From Parvibaculum sp963696585 (GTDB lineage Bacteria; Pseudomonadota; Alphaproteobacteria; Parvibaculales; Parvibaculaceae), in assembly GCA_963696585.1 (NCBI GenBank), contig CAVOKW010000004.1:1-64000 (forward strand): a stretch of 64,000 bases of DNA. Reading direction: 5' to 3'. Shown here piece after piece: positions 16,897 to 25,929 of this stretch. The notes beneath the pieces are model-generated. The model was not told the DNA's origin, searched no databases, and worked only from the letters and a program-made list of their open reading frames with translations. How positions within the stretch are numbered: the stretch's first letter is position 1; the number at the start of each line of letters is the position of its first letter. A program made the translations under genes and the position numbers.

Positions 16897-19800
16897 TTGA
16901 TACGCCGTACCAGTAAAATAGCCTTGGAAGTGATCGGTGTGGCTGTGGCAGTCACAACGATATTGCTTGCTGTCCTGGCCTATCGGTTGTCGTCCGGGCC
17001 GGTGCCCATTTCCATTCTCAACCAGATCATCAAGGACGAGGCGACGAGCGCCTTGCCCGGCGGGCGCTTCGACATTGACGACACGGTGCTGCTCTGGTCA
17101 GCGGAAGATCGCCGCCTCGGCCTGCGTCTCGTCAATGTCCGCCTTTTTGGCGAAGACGGCACGCTCATTGCCAATGTGCCGCAACTCGCCTTCAATCTCG
17201 CTTTGCCGCCGCTGCTGCGCGGTCACCTCGCCCCCACCTCCATCGAGTTCATCGGTGTCGAAGCGCAACTGCGCCGACGCGAAGGCGAGGGCGTGATACT
17301 CGGCCTGACCAATCTGCCGAACCTGTCCGATGATGGCGCGATGGCGCGTGTGCTCGCGCCCATTCTGGAGGCGCTGGCGGGCGACGCCTCCAAGATGCCG
17401 CTCCTTTCGCGACTGACGCGTTTTGGCATTCGGCAGGGCACGCTGCGCATCGTCGATGAAATCAATCAGGTGAGCTTCACCGCCCCCAATGCCAATCTGG
17501 TAATCTTTCGTGGCATGGGTGGACTGGCCGGCACACTCAACACGGATGTCATGCTCGGCACCTCAAAAGCGCATCTGGACCTGAGCGGGGCGCTCCCTTC
17601 CGAAGGCAATCTCGCCAATATTGATGCCCATGTGACCGGTCTGGTGCCCGCAGCCCTGGCGGCCATGTCGCCGAACTTTTCAGATTATGCCGCCTTCGAC
17701 GCGCCCGTTGAGGCCAGTGGCACTCTCAGTATCGACATCAAGGGCGATGTGCATTCCGCCGCGCTCACACTCAAGGCCGGTGAAGGCAAGATCCGTTTGC
17801 CCAAACCCTGGTTGCAGGAACTGCCGCTCGAAAAAGCACAGGCCAATGTGACGCTTGACGGGCTGGCGCGTCATCTCGATATTTCCAAACTTGTCATTGA
17901 GGCCGGCCCCCACAGCGCGACCCTCAAAGGCAGCGTCGATTATGTGATCAAGTCAGGTCTGAATATTGCTTCCGCAAAGGTTGATCTGACGGCCAGCAAC
18001 ATCAAGACCGAAACACCCGGCTTTTTCGAAGGGCCGATTGCCGTCGATGAAATGCACATGAAGGGCGATCTCGATCTTGGCGGACGCCGGTTTGATCTTG
18101 AGACGCTGTCACTGAAAATCGGTGAAGGTCGTCTGGCGCTCGCAGGCAGTGTCGCGCTTGCGACGCGATCACCTTCGGTTCACATCAAGGGGACACTCGA
18201 TACGATGCCGCTCGCCGCAGTACGGGCGATATGGCCCTTGCCGGTCGCCGATGGTGCGCGCGTGTGGATGAGCGAAAATCTCAGCGGCGGCACCGTCACC
18301 AATGGCAAGATTCGCGTTGATCTGGAAGATGGCATGATTGCGGATGCCGACAATCACATTCCCATGCCGGAAGACGCCATCGACGTACAATTCGACATGT
18401 CAGGATCGACAATCCGCTTCATGAAACAGATGCCCCTGATCGAAGGCGCATCGGCGCATTGCGTTCTGCGCGGCAACAGTTTCAAGGCCAACATTCCTAC
18501 CGGTCGTGTGACCCTGTCAGAAAATCAGGTTCTCGCACTGACAGACGGACAGTTCTTCGACGACAACATCAGTCAAAAGGGCGCACCCGGCGTGATTGAT
18601 TTTGGCATCAATGGCAGAACCCCGGACATTCTCGCGCTTCTCGATCATGAACCGCTCAACCTCATCAGCAAGTTCGGGCTCGACCCGTCAACGGTCGGCG
18701 GCACGGCCAAGGTCAAGGGCCGCGTGACGCTGCCCATGATCAAGCACATCACGCTGGATGACATTGACGTGTCCGGTCAGGTCCATGCCGAGAATATCTC
18801 TGTGCCGCATGTCCAGGAAAAACTCGACGTGACGGACGGTACCCTCGACATCGCTGTCACCAAAGCCGGCATGACATCAAAAGGGCTGATCTATCTCAAT
18901 GGCGCGGGGCCCATCTCGCTTGACTGGTATGAGAGCTTCAAGAAAGATTCCGCCAAGCCATCGACCTATCGTCTGCAAGCGACACTGGATGATGCCGCGC
19001 GAACGACGCTCGGCCTTGGCCTGACGGATTTTCTGCGTGGCCCTGTGACCTTTGATGCGCAACTGTCGGGTCAGGGACGATCCGTCAACAAGGCCAAGGT
19101 CAAAGCCAATCTCACGGATGCGGAAACCAGATTGCGCTATGCGGGCTGGGTGAAACCCAGGGGCGTGGCGGCGGAAACGACCTTCAATCTTGAGTTTCTC
19201 AAGGATGCCAAAAAAGACGAACTCTATCGTTTCACCAATTTTGTGCTGACAGGTAAAGGCATTGATACGCGCGGCGCCATGACGATTGCCAAGGGCGGGC
19301 ATTTGCAGTCGGCGAAGTTTGAGAATGCCAAACTCGGCCCGGACAATGATTTCACCTTCACGGCTGGCCCGGACAAATCAGGCCAGTTGCAGATGAACAT
19401 GCAGGCGTCGCGCTTTGATGTGCGCGGTATCTTGAGCGACATATTCTCGGGTGGCGAAGAAGCGGCGATCCCGGCCGCGCCCGTGATATTGCCCCAACCC
19501 CGGCCTGGCAGCATCAAGCCGCCGGTCAGGGCCAATAAGGCGGAAACAACCCCCGATGCGCAGGCCGGGGCGGCAACGCCTGAGCCGGTTGAGCCCGTTG
19601 AGAAACCAGCCCTCCTGCTGACGGCGGACATTCTGGCGGACGCCACGCGCCGAACCCACATCGTCGCGAATATTGATCACGCCGTAGCGCATGGCGGCAC
19701 GAGCTTCAGCAAGCTGAAGGCAGACGTCACGATGATCGACTCGAGCCTTTATCTGATGGAGGTGACAGGCATCGATCAGGCAGGCATTCCCTTTACGGCG

Positions 19801-20523
19801 ACAACGACAAAGCCCGCCAAGCAGGTGCGCCAGCTTCTGGTCGAGTCCGAAGATGCCGGCACCATGCTGCGCGCGATTGATCTGTTCAGCAGCACGATTG
19901 GCGGGTCTATGGTTGCCAAAGGCACGTTTGACGACCTGCAGGCCGGTTCACCCATGAAGGGCACGGTGAGGGTCGAAGACTTCCGCATTGCCAATGCGCC
20001 GGTGCTTGCCAAAATCCTGACGCTGGCCTCCTTCACCGGCATTGGCGACGCTCTCAATGGTGATGGCATTCAATTCGACAAGCTCGATATTGACTATCGC
20101 CTGACCGAACACCGCATCCATATCGATGATGGGCGCATGACGGGCCCCTCGCTCGGCCTGACCATGAAGGGGCAGGTTGATCGCAAGAACGACAAGGTTG
20201 ATGTGGAAGGCACGATCGTGCCGGCCTATTCGATCAATTCCATTCTCGGCAATGTGCCGCTGCTCGGACCCTTGATTGTCGGTCGCGAAGGCGAGGGCAT
20301 TTTTGCCTTCACCTATCGCGTGCGCGGCAAGACCGATGATCCGGGTGTTTTCGTCAATCCGCTTTCGGTCGTCGCGCCGGGTTTCCTGCGGCGGCTTTTC
20401 GAGTTTGGCAACAAGATGGCGCCGGAACCTGATGCGGCCAGGATCGCACCCGCCGTGCCGACACCAACACCGGCGCCGCAACCGGCACCTTCTGCGGCAC
20501 CGGCGACGGGGACCAAACGGTAA
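16897..20523 (+). CDS. Very large AsmA/YhdP-like membrane-anchored protein (DUF3971)
   Basis: 1208 residues from a TTG start (AGGAAAG upstream). An N-terminal membrane helix (VIGVAVAVTTILLAVLAYRL, about 12-31) anchors a long periplasmic chain of repetitive beta structure. The N-terminal part resembles DUF3971 and the C-terminal part the AsmA_2 region (LGNVPLLGPLIVGREGEGIF is typical). A Pro/Ala linker lies near residues 860-910 and another at the C-terminus. Family members (YhdP, TamB, AsmA) form grooves thought to carry phospholipid from the inner to the outer membrane. Monocistronic, followed by palindromic repeats. Confidence 0.87.
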   Translation: MIRRTSKIALEVIGVAVAVTTILLAVLAYRLSSGPVPISILNQIIKDEATSALPGGRFDIDDTVLLWSAEDRRLGLRLVNVRLFGEDGTLIANVPQLAFNLALPPLLRGHLAPTSIEFIGVEAQLRRREGEGVILGLTNLPNLSDDGAMARVLAPILEALAGDASKMPLLSRLTRFGIRQGTLRIVDEINQVSFTAPNANLVIFRGMGGLAGTLNTDVMLGTSKAHLDLSGALPSEGNLANIDAHVTGLVPAALAAMSPNFSDYAAFDAPVEASGTLSIDIKGDVHSAALTLKAGEGKIRLPKPWLQELPLEKAQANVTLDGLARHLDISKLVIEAGPHSATLKGSVDYVIKSGLNIASAKVDLTASNIKTETPGFFEGPIAVDEMHMKGDLDLGGRRFDLETLSLKIGEGRLALAGSVALATRSPSVHIKGTLDTMPLAAVRAIWPLPVADGARVWMSENLSGGTVTNGKIRVDLEDGMIADADNHIPMPEDAIDVQFDMSGSTIRFMKQMPLIEGASAHCVLRGNSFKANIPTGRVTLSENQVLALTDGQFFDDNISQKGAPGVIDFGINGRTPDILALLDHEPLNLISKFGLDPSTVGGTAKVKGRVTLPMIKHITLDDIDVSGQVHAENISVPHVQEKLDVTDGTLDIAVTKAGMTSKGLIYLNGAGPISLDWYESFKKDSAKPSTYRLQATLDDAARTTLGLGLTDFLRGPVTFDAQLSGQGRSVNKAKVKANLTDAETRLRYAGWVKPRGVAAETTFNLEFLKDAKKDELYRFTNFVLTGKGIDTRGAMTIAKGGHLQSAKFENAKLGPDNDFTFTAGPDKSGQLQMNMQASRFDVRGILSDIFSGGEEAAIPAAPVILPQPRPGSIKPPVRANKAETTPDAQAGAATPEPVEPVEKPALLLTADILADATRRTHIVANIDHAVAHGGTSFSKLKADVTMIDSSLYLMEVTGIDQAGIPFTATTTKPAKQVRQLLVESEDAGTMLRAIDLFSSTIGGSMVAKGTFDDLQAGSPMKGTVRVEDFRIANAPVLAKILTLASFTGIGDALNGDGIQFDKLDIDYRLTEHRIHIDDGRMTGPSLGLTMKGQVDRKNDKVDVEGTIVPAYSINSILGNVPLLGPLIVGREGEGIFAFTYRVRGKTDDPGVFVNPLSVVAPGFLRRLFEFGNKMAPEPDAARIAPAVPTPTPAPQPAPSAAPATGTKR

Positions 20524-20524
20524 A

Positions 20525-20609
20525 GTCGTGGATGCCCCGCCTGAAGCGGGGCATGACGGGATTGGCGTTTTGAGATTGTCATCCCGGGATTTATTCCCGG
20601 GATCCAGGC
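20525..20609. repeat. Intergenic palindromic repeat, locus 1 (two elements)
   Basis: Two hairpin-forming elements in tandem: GTGGATGCCCCGCC-TGAA type at 20525-20558 and GTCATCCCGGGATTTATTC type at 20575-20609. The second shares a 27-base string with locus 4 near 47434. They lie between the AsmA-like and tyrS stops and probably act as a bidirectional mRNA 3' structure. Confidence 0.8.
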
Positions 20610-20626
20610 TTACGGGCGAAAATCAA

Positions 20627-21880
20627 TCAATCCGCAGGCTTCAGCAGCACATGTTTCTTCTTGCCGAGCGAGAGCTTGATGACGCCTTCAGGTGTGATGT
20701 CTGACTTTGTAATTATTTTCATTGGATCGGTAATAATGGCGTTATTTACACTGACTCCTGAATTGGCCACCAATCGTCTAACTTCACCATTCGATTTAGC
20801 TAGACCAGCAATAACGAAGACTGAAAGTATGCCAAGCCCGGCAGAAAGCTCAGCCGACGCAATCGCCACAGTCGGCAGGTCGGCACTGATCGCGCCGTCT
20901 TCAAATGCGGCGCGGGCTGCCTCAGCGGCGCGTTCAGCCTCCTCGCGGCCATGCAGCATGGCGGTTGCCTCGGTCGCAAGAATTTTCTTGGCATCATTCA
21001 TTGCCGCGCCTTCGAGGCGTTCAAGGCGACTGATTTCATCCAGCGGCATTTCCGTGAAGAGACGCAGGAAGCGGCCAACATCGGCATCTTCGGTGTTGCG
21101 CCAGAATTGCCAGTATTCGTAAGGCGAGCGCATGTCCGCGTTGAGCCACACAGCACCCGACGCCGTCTTGCCCATCTTGGCGCCTGAGGAGGTGGTGATA
21201 AGCGGGCAGGTGACGGCGAAGAGCTCCATGCCCGAGACGCGACGGCCAAGGTCGATGCCATTGACGATATTGCCCCACTGATCCGAACCGCCCATCTGCA
21301 AGCGGCAGCCATAGCGGCGGTTCAACTCAACGAAGTCATAGGCTTGCAGGATCATGTAATTGAATTCGAGGAAGGAGAGCGGCTGCTCGCGTTCCAGACG
21401 CAGCTTGACGCTGTCAAAACTCATCATGCGATTGACCGAGAAATGGCGGCCATAATCGCGCAGGAAGGGGATATATTCGAGCTTGTCGAGCCATTCGGCA
21501 TTATTGACCATGATGGCATCGGTCGGGCCATCGCCGAAAGTCAGGAAGCGGTCAAAGGCCGTCCTGATCGAGGCCATATTGGCGGCAATCGTCTCGTCGG
21601 TCAGGATCTGGCGCGCTTCATCCTTGCCGGACGGATCGCCGACCTTGGTCGTGCCGCCACCCATGACGACGATGGGCTTGTGGCCCGCCTGCTGTAAACG
21701 GCGCAGCATCATGATGCCCATGAGATGGCCGACATGCAGGCTGGGGCCGGTGCAGTCAAACCCGATATAGGCGGTGATGGTTTCCCTGGCGGCATAGGCG
21801 TCCAGCGCTTCCGGGTCTGAAGCCTGATGGATATAACCGCGGGCGGAAAGCTCGCTCAGGAAATCGGATTTGAAGGTCAT
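20627..21880 (-). CDS. tyrS: Tyrosyl-tRNA synthetase
   Basis: 417 residues from the Met of MTFKSDFLSE; an upstream frame start at 21925 adds 15 unconserved residues. Class I synthetase: the HIGH-type signature is HVGH (49-52), the KMSKS-type loop is KMGKT, and tyrosine/tRNA site landmarks are GSDQWGNI and GFDCTGPSLH. A C-terminal S4 RNA-binding domain (about 350-417) completes the protein. It charges tRNA-Tyr. The DNA encoding part of the C-terminal domain (about 20701-20820) has only about 38 percent G+C, strikingly below the rest of the gene, although the protein still reads as a normal S4 domain. Confidence 0.96.
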   Translation of the reverse strand: MTFKSDFLSELSARGYIHQASDPEALDAYAARETITAYIGFDCTGPSLHVGHLMGIMMLRRLQQAGHKPIVVMGGGTTKVGDPSGKDEARQILTDETIAANMASIRTAFDRFLTFGDGPTDAIMVNNAEWLDKLEYIPFLRDYGRHFSVNRMMSFDSVKLRLEREQPLSFLEFNYMILQAYDFVELNRRYGCRLQMGGSDQWGNIVNGIDLGRRVSGMELFAVTCPLITTSSGAKMGKTASGAVWLNADMRSPYEYWQFWRNTEDADVGRFLRLFTEMPLDEISRLERLEGAAMNDAKKILATEATAMLHGREEAERAAEAARAAFEDGAISADLPTVAIASAELSAGLGILSVFVIAGLAKSNGEVRRLVANSGVSVNNAIITDPMKIITKSDITPEGVIKLSLGKKKHVLLKPAD

Positions 21881-22021
21881 TGCGGCAAACTTCTGTATCT
21901 TGCTGTGAAGGCGCTGATGTATCACGGTTCGTCACGGGTTTCACCCCGCTGTGCGCAATTTGGCGTTCCGGCCCGGCAGGCTGTCCGGACGCAAGGAAAA
22001 TGCGACCATGAGAAAACGGAT

Positions 22022-23140
22022 ATGAGCCATTTGATCCGAGCCATTGGGCTGATGAGCGGCACCTCGCTTGACGGGATTGACGCCGCCATTCTGGAAACGG
22101 ACGGGGTCTTTGCCGTGCGCAAGGGCGCGAGCCTTTCCCAGCCCTACAAGCCGGAAGAACGCCTGCTCCTGTCGATGGCGCTGGAAGCGGCCAAAACCTG
22201 GGAGCCGGGCGAAAAGGCGCCGGAGGAAATTGCCGAGGCTGAGCGCCACCTGACGCTTGCCCATGCGCTGGCGGTGCGGGCGCTGCTCAAACAGGCCGGG
22301 TTGAAGCCGGAGGATGTCGAGGTTATCGGCTTTCACGGGCAAACCGTGCTGCATCAGCCCGAGCGTCGCCGGACGGTGCAGATCGGCATGGGCGAGGTAT
22401 TGGCCTCGCTGACCGGCATTGATGTGGTCAATGATTTCCGCGCCGCCGATGTGGCGGCTGGCGGCCATGGGGCACCGCTCGTGCCGCTTTATCATCAGGC
22501 TCTGGTGAAAAGTCTCGGCATTCGCGAGCCGGTCGCCATCATCAATATTGGCGGCGTCTCGAACATCACCTATGTCGGCACAGGCCCGGAACTGCTGGCC
22601 TTCGATACGGGTCCGGGCAATGCGCTGATTGACGATTGGGCGCATCGTCATACGGGCGAACCACTGGACCGCGATGGCGCCATGGCATCGGCAGGCGAAG
22701 TGGATATGGCGGCGCTCGAAGCCCTCATGACGCACGATTATTTTGAGGCGCCGCCACCCAAATCGCTCGACCGTTTTTCATTCTCGCCCGAGCCTGTGGC
22801 GGCGCTTGCGCCGGTGGATGGCGCGGCCACGCTCACCGCTTTCACGGTGGAGGCGATTGCCCGCGGCATCGCGCATATTCCCGGCGTGCCAACGCGTTTC
22901 GTGGTCTGCGGCGGTGGCAGGCGCAACCCTGAATTGATGCGGATGCTGAGCCGTCGTTTGCAGGGTGGCGTGCTGGCGGCCGAAGACCTCGGCTGGGCGG
23001 GCGATGATGTCGAGGCGGAGGCCTTTGCCTATCTCGCCGTTCGTTCCCTGCGCGGCCTGCCGCTCAGCCTGCCTGAAACGACGGGCGTTCCCACGCCCAT
23101 GCCTGGCGGTGTCCATCATCGGGCAAGGCGGGTGCTTTAG
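22022..23140 (+). CDS. anmK: Anhydro-N-acetylmuramic acid kinase
   Basis: 372 residues from ATG 22022, the first Met before the conserved GLMSGTSLDGID motif. Other family features are GFHGQTVLHQP, NIGGVSNITYVG, FDTGPGNALIDDW and VCGGGRRNPELM. The enzyme phosphorylates and hydrolyses 1,6-anhydro-MurNAc from peptidoglycan turnover to MurNAc-6-phosphate for recycling. It is divergent from tyrS across 141 bp, a neighbourhood common in related genomes. Confidence 0.95.
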   Translation: MSHLIRAIGLMSGTSLDGIDAAILETDGVFAVRKGASLSQPYKPEERLLLSMALEAAKTWEPGEKAPEEIAEAERHLTLAHALAVRALLKQAGLKPEDVEVIGFHGQTVLHQPERRRTVQIGMGEVLASLTGIDVVNDFRAADVAAGGHGAPLVPLYHQALVKSLGIREPVAIINIGGVSNITYVGTGPELLAFDTGPGNALIDDWAHRHTGEPLDRDGAMASAGEVDMAALEALMTHDYFEAPPPKSLDRFSFSPEPVAALAPVDGAATLTAFTVEAIARGIAHIPGVPTRFVVCGGGRRNPELMRMLSRRLQGGVLAAEDLGWAGDDVEAEAFAYLAVRSLRGLPLSLPETTGVPTPMPGGVHHRARRVL

Positions 23141-23146
23141 GCTGAA

Positions 23147-23249
23147 CGTCATTGCCGGGCCCTCACTTTGACCTAAGGGGACCCGGCAATCCAGCGCCAC
23201 GAATGCTGCGCCCGTCGCCCTGGATGCCCGGATCACGTCCGGGCATGAC
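23147..23249. repeat. Intergenic palindromic repeat, locus 2 (two elements)
   Basis: Element one (23147-23193) has ends GTCATTGCCGGG and CCCGGCAATCCAG; element two (23221-23249) is TGGATGCCCGGA-TCAC then TCCGGGCATGAC. Both follow the same design as loci 1, 3 and 4. The second abuts the stop of the hydrolase gene, so the block lies between two convergent genes. Confidence 0.78.
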
Positions 23250-23255
23250 AAATTT

Positions 23256-23912
23256 TCACGACTTTTCGGGACGCGCGGCGAGCCGCTTGTCGAGATAGTC
23301 GCCGATGACGCGTTGCAGCGGATCGAGATGGCTTTCAAAGAAGTGATTGGCACCCTCGATCGGGGCATGTTCGATGGTGATGCCTTTTTGCGTCTTGAGC
23401 CTGTCCACAAGCTTCAGCACATCAGCCTGCGGCGCGACCTGATCGGCGGTGCCGTTGATGATGATGCCGGAGGACGGGCAGGGCGCAAGGAACGAGAAGT
23501 CATACATGTTGGGCTGCGGCGCCACCGAGATGAAGCCTTCGATTTCCGGACGGCGCATCAAAACCTGCATGGCGATCCAGGCGCCGAAGGAAAAACCGCC
23601 AATCCAGCACTGAGAGGCGTCCGGATTTTGGGCTTGCAGCCAGTCCAGCGCCGAGGCGGCGTCTGACAACTCGCCAATGCCGCTGTCAAAGCTGCCCTGC
23701 GAACGGCCAACACCCCGGAAATTGAAGCGGAGCACGGAAAAGCCACGCTGCACGAAAGCCTGAAAAAGGGCGTAGGTCACCGGGTTGTTCATGGTGCCGC
23801 CGAACTGGGGATGGGGATGCAGCACCAGTGCGATGGGGGAATTGGGCTTGCGGCTGGGATGGTGCCGACCTTCGATGCGACCGGCAGGGCCGTTGAAAAT
23901 GACTTCAGGCAT
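23256..23912 (-). CDS. Alpha/beta hydrolase
   Basis: 218 residues. It shows the family's HPHPQFGGTMNN oxyanion-loop region, FRGVGRSQG, a nucleophile elbow GGFSFG (Ser), the acid in GTADQVAP and the catalytic His in GANHFF. This pattern is that of the small COG2945-type alpha/beta hydrolases. Substrate unknown; an esterase or peptidase role cannot be distinguished. Monocistronic and divergent from iscR. Confidence 0.85.
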   Translation of the reverse strand: MPEVIFNGPAGRIEGRHHPSRKPNSPIALVLHPHPQFGGTMNNPVTYALFQAFVQRGFSVLRFNFRGVGRSQGSFDSGIGELSDAASALDWLQAQNPDASQCWIGGFSFGAWIAMQVLMRRPEIEGFISVAPQPNMYDFSFLAPCPSSGIIINGTADQVAPQADVLKLVDRLKTQKGITIEHAPIEGANHFFESHLDPLQRVIGDYLDKRLAARPEKS

Positions 23913-24214
23913 TGATTTTTCTCAGGCTTTCATGGGCCACGGGACAAGTTCCGGGCAAATCTCCGACAAGGCGTCTGGGTATTCTTTTTTGTCACAATCG
24001 CTAGTTTTTGCTGGAAAAATGGTCCCCAGATGCTAAGTAGTTGACTGTGGCACTCGGATTACCTAGGCCATGTGCATGTCTTCCGCTGATGTTCGGTCTG
24101 GCCCGCTCTGAAAAGAGGGCGGCAAGCGACCGCAAACCAGCGGTAAGGGCACGTTCTTAACACAGGCAAAGCCCGGTTGTGCAAGGTTTTGCCTGACCTT
24201 GTGAGGAGTTTTTC
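23913..24214. promoter_or_regulatory. Divergent region upstream of iscR (suf operon promoter region)
   Basis: 302 bp without a gene. A TTGACT at 24042 is a candidate -35 for the suf operon but its -10 is weak. A small hairpin ACCGC-AAACCA-GCGGT lies near 24130-24145, within the likely iscR leader. The first Cys-ligated regulator gene follows, so an IscR operator is expected here; I could not place a convincing palindrome. Confidence 0.35.
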
Positions 24215-24694
24215 ATGAAACTCACGACCAAAGGACGTTACGCCGTGATGGCGATGGCCGATCTGGCCCGCAATTCGGCCGGCAAGCCGGTGGCGCTGGC
24301 CGATATCGCTTCACGACAGGAGATTTCGCTCTCTTATCTCGAACAGCTCTTTGCCAAGCTGCGCCGCGGCAATCTGGTCAAAAGCGTGCGCGGGCCGGGC
24401 GGCGGTTATCTGCTCTCGCGCCATGCTGACGAGATCCGCGTCTCGGATGTCATTCTCGCGGTGGATGAACCCTTGAAGGCGACGCGCTGCGAACTGGGCT
24501 CGCCCAAGGGGTGCCTGACTTCCTCAGGGCGCTGCATCACCCATGATCTGTGGGAAGAGCTGAGCCATCAGATTCACAATTTCCTCAATGCCGTGTCGCT
24601 GGGCGATGTCATCAGCGGGGCGGTTGTGGGCCGGGCTGGCACCGAACGCGGCGCACTCGCCGCCCGCGTGCTGGGTGAAGTCGCGGCTGACTGA
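24215..24694 (+). CDS. iscR: Rrf2-family Fe-S regulator IscR
   Basis: 159 residues. A winged-helix DNA-binding domain (1-80, MKLTTKGRYAVMAMADLA, then ISLSYLEQLFAKLR and the VRGPGGGY wing) precedes the cluster-binding segment with C92, C100, C107 and H110, matching the [2Fe-2S] ligand set of IscR. It senses cluster supply and represses the downstream suf genes when cluster-loaded. First gene of the suf operon; the nifS-like gene starts 49 bp downstream. Confidence 0.93.
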   Translation: MKLTTKGRYAVMAMADLARNSAGKPVALADIASRQEISLSYLEQLFAKLRRGNLVKSVRGPGGGYLLSRHADEIRVSDVILAVDEPLKATRCELGSPKGCLTSSGRCITHDLWEELSHQIHNFLNAVSLGDVISGAVVGRAGTERGALAARVLGEVAAD

Positions 24695-24743
24695 GCAAGC
24701 CGCTTCGCCAAGGCAAATCTTTGGATCAACCGAGTAAGCAGTC

Positions 24744-25928
24744 ATGACGCGCGCCTATCTCGATCATAATGCGACGACCACCTTGCGCCCGGAAGCGGCG
24801 CAGGCGGTTTTGCGCGCGCTTGAGATGACGGGCAATCCCGCCTCGGTTCATGGCGAAGGCCGCGCGGCGCGCAAGCTGATAGAAAATGCCCGTGTCGATG
24901 TCGCCCGGCTGGTGAATGCGGCCCCTGCCAATGTCACCTTCACGAGTGGCGGCACGGAAGCCAATCATCTGGCGCTGCATGCCGCGCTGGCGCATGGCGT
25001 CAGGCGCATTCTCATGTCGTCAATCGAACATGAGGCGATGCGCGCGCCTGCCGAGGCCTGCGGCCTGCCAGTGACACTGCTCCCGGCGGATAAGGACGGC
25101 GTCGTCGAACGCGAATATCTGGCGCGCGAACTGACGGCGGGCGAGGGCAAGCCTCTCGTCATTTTGATGCTTGCCAATAATGAGACCGGTGTCATTCAGC
25201 CTGTCGCGCAAGCCGCGCGGCTGACGCATGAAGCCGGTGGCCTTATCATCACGGACGCCGTGCAGGCTGCGGGCAAGATACCGGTCGATATTGTTTCATC
25301 TGGTGTCGATATGCTGACACTTGCCGGCCACAAGATCGGCGCGCCCATGGGCGTCGGCGCCCTTGTCCATCGCAAGGGCCTGGCGATTGCCGCCTTGCAG
25401 ATCGGCGGCGGTCAGGAGCAGCGCCGACGTGCCGGCAGCGAAAATGTTTCAGCCATCGCGGGCATGGGGGCGGCGGCGCGGGTCGCACGGGAAAACCTTG
25501 CGGACATGTCGCGCCTGCGCGAGCTGCGCGACGCCTTTGAAGCGCGCATGGCAGCCGCATTTCCCGACATGGTTTTTTTCGGCAACAAGGCGGAGCGCCT
25601 GCCCAATACCAGCTATTTCGCCATGCCAGGTCTTGAGGCCGAGCGCCTGCTGATGGCGCTTGATCTGGATGGCGTCGCGGTCAGCGCGGGTGCGGCCTGT
25701 TCTTCGGGCAAGATCGGCAAACCCCGCGTGCTGGCGGCGATGGGTGTTGACGACGCGCTCGCCCGCAATGCGATCCGGTTGAGCCTCGGCTGGACGAGCT
25801 GCCAGGAAGATATTGACGCCTTTGTTGCGGCCTGGACGCGCCTTCATGCGCGAACGGCAGCACGGGACCCGTTGCGTGAGACAACAGATGCGGGCGCAGC
25901 CCCGCGTCTGGCAGAAGCAGGACGTTGA
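24744..25928 (+). CDS. Cysteine desulfurase, NifS/IscS type (group I)
   Basis: 394 residues. Landmarks: YLDHNATTT at the N-terminus, HE in SSIEHEAM, NNETGVIQP, the PLP lysine in LAGHKIGAP and the flexible-loop catalytic cysteine in GAACSSGK. It removes sulfur from cysteine as a persulfide for Fe-S cluster assembly. The longer Cys loop marks group I (IscS/NifS), in contrast to the group II sufS at the end of the same operon. sufB starts one base after its stop. Confidence 0.94.
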   Translation: MTRAYLDHNATTTLRPEAAQAVLRALEMTGNPASVHGEGRAARKLIENARVDVARLVNAAPANVTFTSGGTEANHLALHAALAHGVRRILMSSIEHEAMRAPAEACGLPVTLLPADKDGVVEREYLARELTAGEGKPLVILMLANNETGVIQPVAQAARLTHEAGGLIITDAVQAAGKIPVDIVSSGVDMLTLAGHKIGAPMGVGALVHRKGLAIAALQIGGGQEQRRRAGSENVSAIAGMGAAARVARENLADMSRLRELRDAFEARMAAAFPDMVFFGNKAERLPNTSYFAMPGLEAERLLMALDLDGVAVSAGAACSSGKIGKPRVLAAMGVDDALARNAIRLSLGWTSCQEDIDAFVAAWTRLHARTAARDPLRETTDAGAAPRLAEAGR

Positions 25929-25929
25929 A

